From NCBI GenBank assembly GCA_023436025.1, contig JAEZKX010000186.1:1-10139 (forward strand): a stretch of DNA of 10,139 nt, given 5' to 3'. The notes below the pieces were generated by a model, which saw nothing but the letters and a program-made list of their open reading frames with translations, was not told the DNA's origin and made no database searches. Every line of letters begins with the position of its first letter. The first letter of the stretch is position 1. Origin of the DNA: Pseudomonadota bacterium (GTDB lineage Bacteria; Pseudomonadota; Gammaproteobacteria; Burkholderiales; Burkholderiaceae_C). Made by a program: the position numbers and the translations under genes. Below, piece after piece: positions 1 through 6,982 of the stretch.

Positions 1-385
1 CGCGCAGCAGGCGCAGGAAGGGCGCCGCCACGGCCGGGTCGAAGGCGAAGCTCGGGGGCAGTTGCAGCAGCAGGCAGTGCAGCTTGTCGCCCAGGCCGCC
101 GGCCTGGGCCAGGAACGCTTCCAGCGGTCCCGCGCAGTCCACCAGCCGCCGTTCGTGCGAGACCGTCTTTGGCAGCTTGGCGCAGAAGCGGAAGTCCGCG
201 GGCACGGCCGCCGCCCATTTCTCGTAGAGCGCGCGCCGGTGCGGGCGGTGGAACGAGGAATTGATCTCGGCGCAGGCGAAGCGCGTCGCATGGCGCGCCA
301 GGTGCGAGTCGCCCGGCGGAAAGGCGTCCTGCGCGTCGCGCGGCAGGGACCAGCCCGCCGTGCCGATGCGCAGTTCGCCGTTCAC
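1..385 (-). CDS. DUF72 (YecE-like) family protein, 3' end cut by the window edge
   Basis: The first 128 codons of a DUF72/YecE protein are visible. The family has a TIM-barrel-like fold and no firmly established biochemical role, so no reaction is assigned. Family landmarks are the N-terminal IGTAGWS (residues 7-13), AEINSSFHRPH (39-49), the segment PADFRFCAKLPKTVSHERRL (62-81), AQAGGLGDKLHCLLLQLPPSF (93-113 region) and the following AAPFLRLLR. A full member is roughly 240-300 residues, so about half is missing. The start is a GTG at 385-383 that overlaps the TGA of the upstream corA-like gene (GTGA). It places the glycine-rich IGTAGW motif near residue 7, as expected for the family. No clear Shine-Dalgarno is seen, so translational coupling to the gene before it is likely. 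It is the third gene of the hemB unit. Confidence 0.9.
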   Translation of the reverse strand, partial: MNGELRIGTAGWSLPRDAQDAFPPGDSHLARHATRFACAEINSSFHRPHRRALYEKWAAAVPADFRFCAKLPKTVSHERRLVDCAGPLEAFLAQAGGLGDKLHCLLLQLPPSFAFDPAVAAPFLRLLR

Positions 386-1476
386 CGGCTGCGCAGGTAA
401 TGCTTGCGCCAGAACACCAGCGCCATCGCCAGCGCGATGACGCCCATGGCCGCCATCACCCAGTACACCCCGTCGGCGACCTCGGTGAAGGGCAGGTGGT
501 TGAAGTTCATGCCGAAGATGCCGGCGATCAGGTTCAGCGGCAGGAAGATGGCCGTGAGCGCCGTCAGGGTGCGCATGATGTCGTTGGTGCGGTTGCCCAG
601 GGCCGAGAAGTGGATCTGCACCGCAGTCTCGGCGGTCTGCTGCATGCGGCGCACGTGGTGCACCACGCGCTGGATGTGCTCCACCACGTCGCGCGCGCGG
701 GCCAGCAGGCCGTCGCGCTCGGCCTCGGGGATCCACGGCGAGGGCTGCTCGCGTTGCGCGTCCAGCCATTCCTGCACGGCGTCGTTCTGGTCCTCGGACA
801 TGTCCTCCAGCGTGTGCAGCGCATTGCGCGCGGCCATCAGCGCGGCCCAGTCGGAGCCGCGGCTGCGCGCGGCGAACAGGTTCTGCTGCCACTCGTCCAG
901 CTGCGCATTGAGCACCTTGCGCAGCTCGAGGTAGCTGTCGACGAACATGTTCAGCATGCGCAGCATCAGGTCGGCCGGGCTCAGCGGCAGGCGGGTGCGC
1001 GCCGCCGCCGCCGCGCCCACGCTCTGGACCACGTCGCCCAGGTAGCGCTGGATGAAGGTGCGCGCGGCGGCGCAACCGGCCGGATGCACGGTGACCAGGA
1101 GGCGGTCGAACACCAGGAAGCCGACCGCGCGCGTGCGGATGCGGCCGAAGGCCGACAGCAGCTCGGTCGGCTCCGGCAGCGTGTCGCCCAGCTCCACCTG
1201 CACCTCCCGCTCGGTGGCCAGGCGCCGGAAGATCACCAGGTCGTAGATGGAGGTGTAGTCGTAGTTCGACGGGTGCGAGCGGTTGGCCAGGTCCTTCAGG
1301 TGCAGGTCCAGCACTGGCGAGCCGCCGATGGACTGCGCGATGTGCTGCAGCTGCGGCAGCTTCGACTCGAGCTCCTCGCGTTCCATGAACAGCCAGACGA
1401 AGCCGTCCGACGGCGCCGTCGCCGGCGGCTCGTCCAGGAAACGCAGCGTGTTGGCGCGGAACTCGACGATCTGCAT
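382..1476 (-). CDS. CorA-family divalent cation transporter
   Basis: This 364-residue inner-membrane protein belongs to the CorA Mg2+/Co2+ (or ZntB Zn2+) 2-TM-GxN channel superfamily. Members are homopentamers that move divalent cations. The long N-terminal cytoplasmic domain (about 1-295) is acidic and helix-rich, including a probable coiled stalk (about 165-295). Two hydrophobic segments follow, near 302-321 and 337-356. The signature GMN lies at 322-324, directly after TM1 in the context IAGIFGMNFNHLPF. The usual CorA sequence after GMN is often MPE-like; here it is LPFTEV, so substrate (Mg2+, Co2+ or Zn2+) cannot be settled from the sequence. The C-terminus is basic (WRKHYLRSR). The ATG lies one base after the hemB stop and the end overlaps the DUF72 start by 4 nt, indicating co-transcription with hemB. 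I leave the symbol blank because corA and zntB are not separable here. Confidence 0.92.
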   Translation of the reverse strand: MQIVEFRANTLRFLDEPPATAPSDGFVWLFMEREELESKLPQLQHIAQSIGGSPVLDLHLKDLANRSHPSNYDYTSIYDLVIFRRLATEREVQVELGDTLPEPTELLSAFGRIRTRAVGFLVFDRLLVTVHPAGCAAARTFIQRYLGDVVQSVGAAAAARTRLPLSPADLMLRMLNMFVDSYLELRKVLNAQLDEWQQNLFAARSRGSDWAALMAARNALHTLEDMSEDQNDAVQEWLDAQREQPSPWIPEAERDGLLARARDVVEHIQRVVHHVRRMQQTAETAVQIHFSALGNRTNDIMRTLTALTAIFLPLNLIAGIFGMNFNHLPFTEVADGVYWVMAAMGVIALAMALVFWRKHYLRSR

Positions 1477-1477
1477 C

Positions 1478-2479
<1,002 letters not shown>

Positions 2480-2547
2480 GGCGAAAATTGTGCCCGATGC
2501 AAGCCGGTCCCCCTCACTTCATGGGGTGGTCGCGTGGACGCCCAGGC

Positions 2548-2576
2548 TTGTAAGCCCGGATGGGCTTTGTTAAATT
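2548..2576 (+). promoter_or_regulatory. Candidate sigma70 promoter with internal dyad, between hemB and hemJ
   Basis: TTGTAA (2548-2553) and TAAATT (2571-2576) are separated by exactly 17 nt, a good sigma70 arrangement in an otherwise very GC-rich stretch. Predicted start of transcription is near 2583. The spacer contains a perfect dyad, AAGCCC (2552-2557) and GGGCTT (2562-2567) around GGAT, which overlaps the end of the -35 box and could be an operator. A transcript from here would meet the intrinsic terminator at 2658-2683. The call rests on box spacing alone. Confidence 0.45.
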
Positions 2577-2582
2577 ACGGCC

Positions 2583-2683
2583 CGGGCGGCATTGCCGCTC
2601 CCCGCTTTTCCTCCCTGAGCGGGCGCCTTGATGTGTGACAGCAAAAAGGCTTCCCAGCCCCGGCCCGAGCCGGGGTTTTTTTT
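2583..2683 (+). ncRNA. Candidate ~100-nt small RNA or attenuated hemJ leader
   Basis: No credible gene lies on the plus strand here, yet the region has a promoter-like sequence at one end and a strong intrinsic terminator at the other. The predicted RNA folds into successive hairpins. The first is GCGGC/GCCGC (2586-2590 with 2594-2598). The second is CCCGCT/AGCGGG (2601-2606 with 2618-2623), with an 11-nt pyrimidine-rich loop TTTCCTCCCTG. The third is GCCTT/AAGGC (2625-2629 with 2646-2650), followed by the terminator stem. The exposed CCTCC is complementary to a Shine-Dalgarno core, and the U8 tail suits Hfq. It does not match 6S, 4.5S, tmRNA or RsmY/Z as I know them. The alternative is a conditional leader of hemJ, whose ATG is 48 nt beyond the T-tract. 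Confidence 0.4.
2658..2683 (+). terminator. Intrinsic terminator, plus strand, with no upstream plus-strand gene
   Basis: The stem CCCCGGC (2658-2664) pairs perfectly with GCCGGGG (2669-2675) around the loop CCGA, followed immediately by eight T residues (2676-2683). This is the strongest terminator in the window and it points toward hemJ. No plus-strand coding sequence ends before it, which is the main argument for a non-coding transcript here. Confidence 0.85.
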
Positions 2684-2731
2684 GTCTGCGCCGCCCGCCC
2701 CACCTGCGCGCCTCGTCCGTACACTCGGCGC

Positions 2732-3160
2732 ATGCTCTGGGTCAAGGCTTTCCATATCGTCTTCGTGGCCAGCTGGTTCGCCGGCCTGTTCTACCTGCCT
2801 CGCATCTTCGTCAACCTGGCCATGGTGGAGCCGGGTTCCGAGGCCGAGCGCCGCCGGCTGCTGCTGATGGCGCGCAAGCTCCTGCGCTTCGCCACCCTGC
2901 TGGCGGTCCCGGCCATCCTGCTCGGCGCCTGGCTGTGGCTGGGGTACGGCATCGGCCGCGGCCCGGGCAATGGCTGGATGCATGCCAAGCTCGCCGTGGT
3001 GGTGCTCACCATCGGCTACCACCACGCCTGCGCCGTGATGCTGCGCAAGCTGGAGGCGGGCACGAGCACGCGCAGCCACCGCTGGTTCCGCTGGTTCAAC
3101 GAACTGCCGGTGCTGTTCCTGACGGCGGCGGTGGTGCTGGTCGTGGTGAAGCCGTTTTGA
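2732..3160 (+). CDS. hemJ: Protoporphyrinogen IX oxidase HemJ (UPF0093/CopD-like membrane protein)
   Basis: HemJ oxidises protoporphyrinogen IX to protoporphyrin IX, the penultimate step of heme b synthesis, in the inner membrane of many proteobacteria lacking HemY/HemG. The 142-residue length fits. The N-terminus VKAFHIVFVASWFAGLFYLPRIFV (4-27 region) has the conserved His8 and FYLPR motif. MHAK (83-86) and the ending RWFNELPVLFLTAAVVLVVVKPF are also diagnostic. About four hydrophobic helices are visible (roughly 5-30, 50-75, 84-105 and 122-140). The ATG has no Shine-Dalgarno; TACACT at 2720-2725 sits 6 nt before the A of the ATG, as in a leaderless promoter, but no -35 is evident. It is divergent from hemB, and its stop overlaps the next start. 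Older annotations often call such proteins CopD family; the heme context favours HemJ. Confidence 0.92.
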   Translation: MLWVKAFHIVFVASWFAGLFYLPRIFVNLAMVEPGSEAERRRLLLMARKLLRFATLLAVPAILLGAWLWLGYGIGRGPGNGWMHAKLAVVVLTIGYHHACAVMLRKLEAGTSTRSHRWFRWFNELPVLFLTAAVVLVVVKPF

Positions 3161-4320
3161 GCGCTGTCCCGGCCCGGCACAAGACCTCCGCCTGGCCCCT
3201 CGCCGCGGCCTACGCGGCACTGGTGGTCTACGCCAGCCTCTACCCCTTCACCGGTTGGCGCAACCAGGAAATCGCGCCCTGGGAATTCCTGTTCGCGGGC
3301 TGGCCGCGCTACTGGACCGCCTTCGACCTCGTGTCCAATGCGATCGGCTACGTCCCCCTGGGCTTCCTGCTGGCATTGAGCTTCCTGCGGCGCGGCCTGG
3401 TGCGCAGCTTCACCAACCACCCCAATCTCGCCGCCATCTCCGTGGCGGTCCTGGCCGGCGCGGCGCTGTCCTTCCTGCTGGAATGCGTCCAGGCCTTCCT
3501 GCCCTCGCGCGTGAGCTCGAACGTGGACTTCGGCTTGAACGTCCTGGGCACGCTGGCCGGTGCGGTGATCGCCGCCGGCCTGGAGGTGGGTGGCGCCATC
3601 GACCGCTGGAGCCGTTTCCGCGAGCGCTGGTTCATCCCCGAGTCGCGCGGCGCCCTGGTGCTGCTGGCGCTGTGGCCCTTCGCGCTGCTGTTCCCCGCCG
3701 CGGTGCCGCTGGGGCTGGGGCAGGTGCTGGAGCGGCTGGAGGGCGCGGTCGCCGACTGGCTGGCGGACACGCCCTTCCTCGAATGGATGCCGGTGCGCGA
3801 GATCGAGCTGCAGCCGCTGGTGCCGGCCGCGGAGCTGCTGTGCGTGGCACTGGGCGCCTTCATTCCCTGCCTGCTGGGCTATACCATCCTGCGCGGCATC
3901 GCCCGCCGGGCGGTGTTCGCCTTCGTCACCATCGGCGTCGGCGCCGGCGTGACGGCCCTGTCGGCGGCGCTGAGCTGGGGCCCCGCCCATGCCTGGGCCT
4001 GGATCACGTTGCCGGTGCGCGTCGGGCTCCTGTTCGGCCTGCTGCTGTCCATGCTGATGATCGCCGTGCCGCGCCGCGGCTGCGCGGCGGTGCTGCTGCT
4101 GGCGCTGGTGGTGCACCTGAGCGTGCTCAACCAGGCGTCGGCCAGCGCCTATTTCGCGACCACCTTGCAGGCCTGGGAGCAGGGCCGCTTCATCCGCTTC
4201 CACGGGCTGGCGCAGTGGCTGGGCTGGCTCTGGCCCTACGCGACGCTGCTCTACGTGCTGCTGCGGGTTTCGCGCCGCGAGACCGTGCCCGTCGCCGCAC
4301 CCCCTTCTACAATCGTCTGA
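3157..4320 (+). CDS. VanZ-like family integral membrane protein with long C-terminal membrane extension
   Basis: This is a polytopic membrane protein of 387 residues. The N-terminal third is a VanZ-like domain: an early TM (about 13-31), then DLVSNAIGYVPLGFLL (57-72), LLECVQAFLPSR (107-118) and NVDFGLNVLGTLAG (122-135), the Asn/Glu/Gln/Asp pattern of this family. VanZ from enterococcal transposons confers low teicoplanin resistance, but chromosomal homologues have no fixed function. Beyond residue 150 there are about six more hydrophobic segments, so the protein is more than twice the usual VanZ length. The start is inferred as TTG at 3157, overlapping the hemJ stop (TTGA), with GGTGAAG at 3145-3151 five bases upstream as ribosome binding site; no in-frame ATG or GTG fits better. 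The end overlaps the next ATG by one base. A start at a later codon cannot be excluded. Confidence 0.85.
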   Translation: MSAVPARHKTSAWPLAAAYAALVVYASLYPFTGWRNQEIAPWEFLFAGWPRYWTAFDLVSNAIGYVPLGFLLALSFLRRGLVRSFTNHPNLAAISVAVLAGAALSFLLECVQAFLPSRVSSNVDFGLNVLGTLAGAVIAAGLEVGGAIDRWSRFRERWFIPESRGALVLLALWPFALLFPAAVPLGLGQVLERLEGAVADWLADTPFLEWMPVREIELQPLVPAAELLCVALGAFIPCLLGYTILRGIARRAVFAFVTIGVGAGVTALSAALSWGPAHAWAWITLPVRVGLLFGLLLSMLMIAVPRRGCAAVLLLALVVHLSVLNQASASAYFATTLQAWEQGRFIRFHGLAQWLGWLWPYATLLYVLLRVSRRETVPVAAPPSTIV

Positions 4321-4652
4321 TGCCGGACCCCTATTTCAAGCGCCACATCTTCTTCTGCCTGAATCAGCGCACCAACGGCGAGGCCTGCTGCGCGGACCAC
4401 AACGCGCAGGCCGCCTTCGACCGCTGCAAGGCGCAGGTGAAGGCGGCGGGGCTGGCCGGCCCGGGCAAGGTGCGCGTCAACAAGGCGGGCTGCCTCGACC
4501 GCTGCCAGGGCGGACCGATCGCCGTGGTGTATCCCGAGGGTACCTGGTACACCTACGTCGACGTCCACGACATCGACGAGATCGTGGAGTCGCACCTGAA
4601 GAACGGCGAAGTGGTCGAGCGCCTGCTGACGCCGCCCAACCTGGGCCGCTGA
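4320..4652 (+). CDS. Thioredoxin-like [2Fe-2S] ferredoxin
   Basis: This is a 110-residue soluble protein of the thioredoxin-like ferredoxin family (Shethna-type and the NuoE-like fold). The likely cluster ligands are Cys13, Cys24 (or the adjacent Cys23), Cys58 and Cys62, giving C-x10-C-x33-C-x3-C, close to the family spacing. Context is HIFFCLNQR at the N-terminus and NKAGCLDRCQGGP in the middle, followed by the usual VVYPEGTWY strand and a helical tail. It should carry electrons or sense redox state; the partner is unknown. The ATG shares its A with the vanZ-like stop (TGATG) and the gene's own stop overlaps the next start in the same way, so it sits inside a tightly coupled operon. Adjacency to an alpha/beta hydrolase may be functional, but the sequence does not show how. 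Confidence 0.9.
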   Translation: MPDPYFKRHIFFCLNQRTNGEACCADHNAQAAFDRCKAQVKAAGLAGPGKVRVNKAGCLDRCQGGPIAVVYPEGTWYTYVDVHDIDEIVESHLKNGEVVERLLTPPNLGR

Positions 4653-5275
4653 TGAACGCGCGCACCGAGCGCCTGGCGGTCGCCGGGCCGGCCGGTCGGC
4701 TGGACGTCCTGCGCGATCAGCCCGATGGCGCCTCCCGCGGCGTGGCCGTCATCGCCCATCCGCACCCGCTGTTCGGCGGCACCATGGACAACAAGGTGGT
4801 CCAGACCCTGGCGCGCGCCTTCGTGCAGTCGGGCTGGACGGCGGTGCGCTTCAATTTCCGCGGTGTCGGCGGCAGCGCTGGCACCTACGACGAGGGCCGC
4901 GGCGAGGTCCAGGACCTGCTGGCCGTGGTGGAGCAGCTGGCGCCGTCGGGCGAATTGGCCCTGGCGGGCTTCTCCTTCGGCTCCTTTGTCACCGTCCAGG
5001 CCCTGCAGACGCTCTGGGCCAGCCGCGAGATCGGCAAGCTGGTGCTGGTGGGCACGGCGGCGTCGCGCTTCCAGGTGCCCGCCCTGCCGGCCGATGCCCA
5101 CGGGCGCACCATGGTCATCCACGGCGAGGCGGACGACACCGTGCCCCTGGCCGCCGTGCTCGACTGGGCGCGGCCCCAGACACTGCCGGTTACGGTCGTT
5201 CCCGGGGTGGAGCACTTCTTTCACGGACAATTGCCGCTTCTGAAGAACTTGGTGGTCCGCCACCTGGCAACCTAG
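4652..5275 (+). CDS. Alpha/beta hydrolase (COG2945-like)
   Basis: This 207-residue cytosolic alpha/beta hydrolase has no signal peptide. HPHPLFGGTMDNKVV (36-50) is typical of the COG2945-like subgroup and carries the oxyanion-hole region. The nucleophile elbow is GFSFG (106-110) with Ser108. The acid is Asp161 or Asp162 in HGEADDTVP, and His188 in GVEHFFHG completes the triad. All three catalytic positions are present, so it should be active as an esterase or related hydrolase; the substrate is unknown. The start ATG overlaps the ferredoxin stop (TGATG), so translation is probably coupled. The stop lies 6 nt before the carboxypeptidase gene, suggesting the same transcript. Confidence 0.92.
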   Translation: MNARTERLAVAGPAGRLDVLRDQPDGASRGVAVIAHPHPLFGGTMDNKVVQTLARAFVQSGWTAVRFNFRGVGGSAGTYDEGRGEVQDLLAVVEQLAPSGELALAGFSFGSFVTVQALQTLWASREIGKLVLVGTAASRFQVPALPADAHGRTMVIHGEADDTVPLAAVLDWARPQTLPVTVVPGVEHFFHGQLPLLKNLVVRHLAT

Positions 5276-5281
5276 ACAGCA

Positions 5282-6442
5282 ATGACCAATCGTTGGATGC
5301 AGGCGCTGCTGGCGCCGCTGTTCGCACTCCTGTGCCTTTCCGCCGCCGCCCAGGCTCCGCAACCCCCCGAGATCGCCGCCCGCAGCTACCTGCTGATGGA
5401 CGCCAGCGCCAACCAGGTGCTGGCTGCGCGCGACGCCGACACGCCGGTGGAGCCGGCGTCGCTGACCAAGCTGATGACGGCCTACATCGTCTTCGACGCC
5501 CTCAGGGCCAAGAAGATCGACCTGAAGCAGACGTTCCCGGTGAGCGAGCGGGCCTGGAAGATGGAAGGCTCGCGCATGTTCATCGACCCCAAGATGCAGG
5601 TGCCGGTCGAGGACCTGATCAAGGGCATGATCGTGCAGTCGGGCAATGACGCCACGGTGGCCCTGGCCGAGGGCGTGGCCGGCTCGGTGGAGCGCTTCGT
5701 CGAACTCATGAACCAGCAGGCCAAGGCGCTGGGCATGAACAACACCGGCTACCGCAACCCCGAAGGCCTGACCGCGCCCGGCCACACGACGACCGCGCGC
5801 GACCTGGCGACGCTGTCGACGCGGCTGATGCAGGACTTCCCGGAGTACGTGGGTTACTACAAGATCCAGAAGTACCGCTACCAGGGCACGCCGACGGCCA
5901 ACGACACCAACCGGAACATGCTGCTGTTCCGCGATCCGACGGTCGACGGCCTGAAGACCGGCCACACCGCGGCCGCCGGCTACTGCCTCATCGCCACGGC
6001 GCGGCGTGACTTCCCCAATCTGCCGGGCCGCCGGCTGGTGGCGATCGTCCTGGGCGCCAGCAGCGAGAATGCGCGCGCCAACGAAGCACAGAAGCTGCTC
6101 AACTGGGGTTACACGGCGTACGAGGGCCTGCGGCTGTTCGACGCCAACCAGCCGGTCGTCGAGCCCGCCATCTGGAAGGGCAGCGCCGACAAGATCAAGC
6201 TCGGCCAGACCCAGCCCATCGTGCTGGCCGTCCCGGCTGGCAGCGGCGCCCAGGTCAAGACCCAGGTGGCGCGTCCCGACCCGCTGGTCGCGCCCATCCA
6301 GAAGGGCGCCCAGGTCGGCACCCTGAAGGTCATGTCCGGCGAGCAGGTGCTGCGCGAGGTGCCGCTGGTGGCCCTGGAGGGCGTGGAGCAGGCCGGCGTC
6401 TTCGGCCGCGCCTGGGACGCCATCCGCCTCTGGATCAAGTAG
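5282..6442 (+). CDS. dacA: D-alanyl-D-alanine carboxypeptidase (PBP5/6 class, peptidase S11)
   Basis: This low-molecular-weight penicillin-binding protein removes the terminal D-Ala from peptidoglycan pentapeptides in the periplasm and so limits cross-linking. The 386 residues fit the PBP5/PBP6 class. A signal peptide (MTNRWMQALLAPLFALLCLS, then AAAQA) ends near residue 23-25. The three active-site motifs are SLTK with Ser60 and Lys63, SGN (120-122) and KTG (225-227). A beta-rich C-terminal domain (about 285-370) leads to the amphipathic tail GRAWDAIRLWIK, the expected membrane anchor. The ATG follows the hydrolase stop by 6 nt with only a weak ribosome binding site, so it is probably the last gene of the hemJ unit. 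The paralogue name (dacA or dacC) is not certain. Confidence 0.95.
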   Translation: MTNRWMQALLAPLFALLCLSAAAQAPQPPEIAARSYLLMDASANQVLAARDADTPVEPASLTKLMTAYIVFDALRAKKIDLKQTFPVSERAWKMEGSRMFIDPKMQVPVEDLIKGMIVQSGNDATVALAEGVAGSVERFVELMNQQAKALGMNNTGYRNPEGLTAPGHTTTARDLATLSTRLMQDFPEYVGYYKIQKYRYQGTPTANDTNRNMLLFRDPTVDGLKTGHTAAAGYCLIATARRDFPNLPGRRLVAIVLGASSENARANEAQKLLNWGYTAYEGLRLFDANQPVVEPAIWKGSADKIKLGQTQPIVLAVPAGSGAQVKTQVARPDPLVAPIQKGAQVGTLKVMSGEQVLREVPLVALEGVEQAGVFGRAWDAIRLWIK

Positions 6443-6449
6443 CCCGCCA

Positions 6450-6467
6450 GGCCCGTCCATCCGGGCC
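6450..6467 (+). terminator. Weak terminator-like hairpin after dacA
   Basis: GGCCCG (6450-6455) pairs with CGGGCC (6462-6467) around a 6-nt loop, starting 8 nt after the dacA stop. The following bases are C-rich with only two T residues, so it is not a classic intrinsic terminator. It may slow polymerase or protect the 3' end, and some read-through into rpsL is plausible. Confidence 0.35.
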
Positions 6468-6482
6468 CTTCCCCCGCCCCGG

Positions 6483-6518
6483 TTGAGGGAAATCCCTCGC
6501 CGGGCTATACTCGCGGGC
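6483..6518 (+). promoter_or_regulatory. Main str operon promoter (PrpsL)
   Basis: TTGAGG (6483-6488) and TATACT (6506-6511) are separated by 17 nt, the best sigma70 match in the window. Transcription should start near 6518. The discriminator between the -10 box and the start is CGCGGG, entirely G/C, the property linked to ppGpp/DksA (stringent) repression of ribosomal promoters in E. coli. The dyad GCGGG-CTTT-CCCGC (6513-6526) straddles the predicted start. Placement 87 nt ahead of rpsL supports the assignment. Confidence 0.85.
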
Positions 6519-6550
6519 TTTCCCGCAATTTGGGGCGGGGAATCTATTGC

Positions 6551-6600
6551 CATCGCGCTTTCGCGGTGGAATCGAAGTTTCACGACGTTTAGGGACGTTT
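6551..6600 (+). promoter_or_regulatory. Structured rpsL 5' leader with three tandem decamers
   Basis: CATCGCG (6551-6557) pairs with CGCGGTG (6562-6568), one G-U pair included, around a CTTT loop. It is followed by three consecutive 10-nt blocks, 6571-6580, 6581-6590 and 6591-6600, each ending in GA(A/C)GTTT. The third block includes the AGGGA ribosome binding site (6591-6595), nine bases before the rpsL ATG. No function is known to me; the pattern could be a binding site for a regulator or a translation enhancer. Confidence 0.4.
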
Positions 6601-6604
6601 TTCA

Positions 6605-6982
6605 ATGCCAACCATCAACCAACTCGTGCGTCACGGGCGGGAAGTCGAGAAGATCAAATCGAAGTCCCCTGCGATGCAGAACAGCCCCCAGCGCCGGGGC
6701 GTGTGCACCCGCGTGTACACCACCACCCCGAAGAAGCCGAACTCGGCCCTGCGCAAGGTCGCCAAGGTGCGCCTGACCAACGGCTTCGAGGTCATCTCCT
6801 ACATCGGCGGTGAAGGCCACAACCTGCAGGAACACAGCGTCGTGCTGGTCCGCGGCGGCCGTGTGAAGGACTTGCCGGGCGTGCGCTACCACATCGTGCG
6901 CGGCTCGCTCGACCTGCAAGGCGTCAAGGATCGCAAGCAGGCCCGCTCCAAGTACGGCGCCAAGCGCCCGAAGAAGGCCTGA
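6605..6982 (+). CDS. rpsL: 30S ribosomal protein S12
   Basis: S12 sits at the decoding centre of the small subunit and monitors codon-anticodon pairing. The 125-residue protein is nearly invariant from RRGVCTRVYTTTPKKPNSALRK onward. Lys43 (in TTPKKPNS) and Lys88 and Pro91 (in RVKDLPG), the positions changed in streptomycin-resistant mutants, are wild type, so the gene predicts a sensitive ribosome. Asp89 is the residue methylthiolated by RimO in E. coli. The N-terminal stretch HGREVEKIKSKSPAMQNSPQ differs from E. coli and resembles betaproteobacterial S12. It is the first gene of the str operon behind its own strong promoter. Confidence 0.99.
   Translation: MPTINQLVRHGREVEKIKSKSPAMQNSPQRRGVCTRVYTTTPKKPNSALRKVAKVRLTNGFEVISYIGGEGHNLQEHSVVLVRGGRVKDLPGVRYHIVRGSLDLQGVKDRKQARSKYGAKRPKKA

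Noticed and set aside
2583..2683. 6S RNA, 4.5S SRP RNA or RsmY/Z-type RNA
   Set aside because: No 6S-like long central bubble, no SRP GGAAG apical motif and no repeated GGA loops; the identity stays open.
2628..2867. Short open frame beginning MCDSKKASQPRPEPGF across the terminator into hemJ
   Set aside because: It is encoded by the terminator stem and T-tract and then overlaps hemJ out of frame; no ribosome binding site and no sign of protein-like conservation.
2635..3156. N-terminal extension of the VanZ-like frame back to 2635
   Set aside because: It would read through the terminator and overlap all of hemJ; the extension is low-complexity Arg/Ala/Pro, an artefact of GC-rich DNA. The TTG at 3157 with a ribosome binding site fits better.
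5282..5356. Lipoprotein signal on the carboxypeptidase
   Set aside because: The cysteine at residue 18 follows ALL rather than a lipobox, and AAAQA downstream fits ordinary signal peptidase cleavage.
4553..6583. 676-residue minus-strand frame opposite the hydrolase and carboxypeptidase genes
   Set aside because: Low-complexity His/Gly/Arg-rich shadow of two recognisable genes on the other strand.
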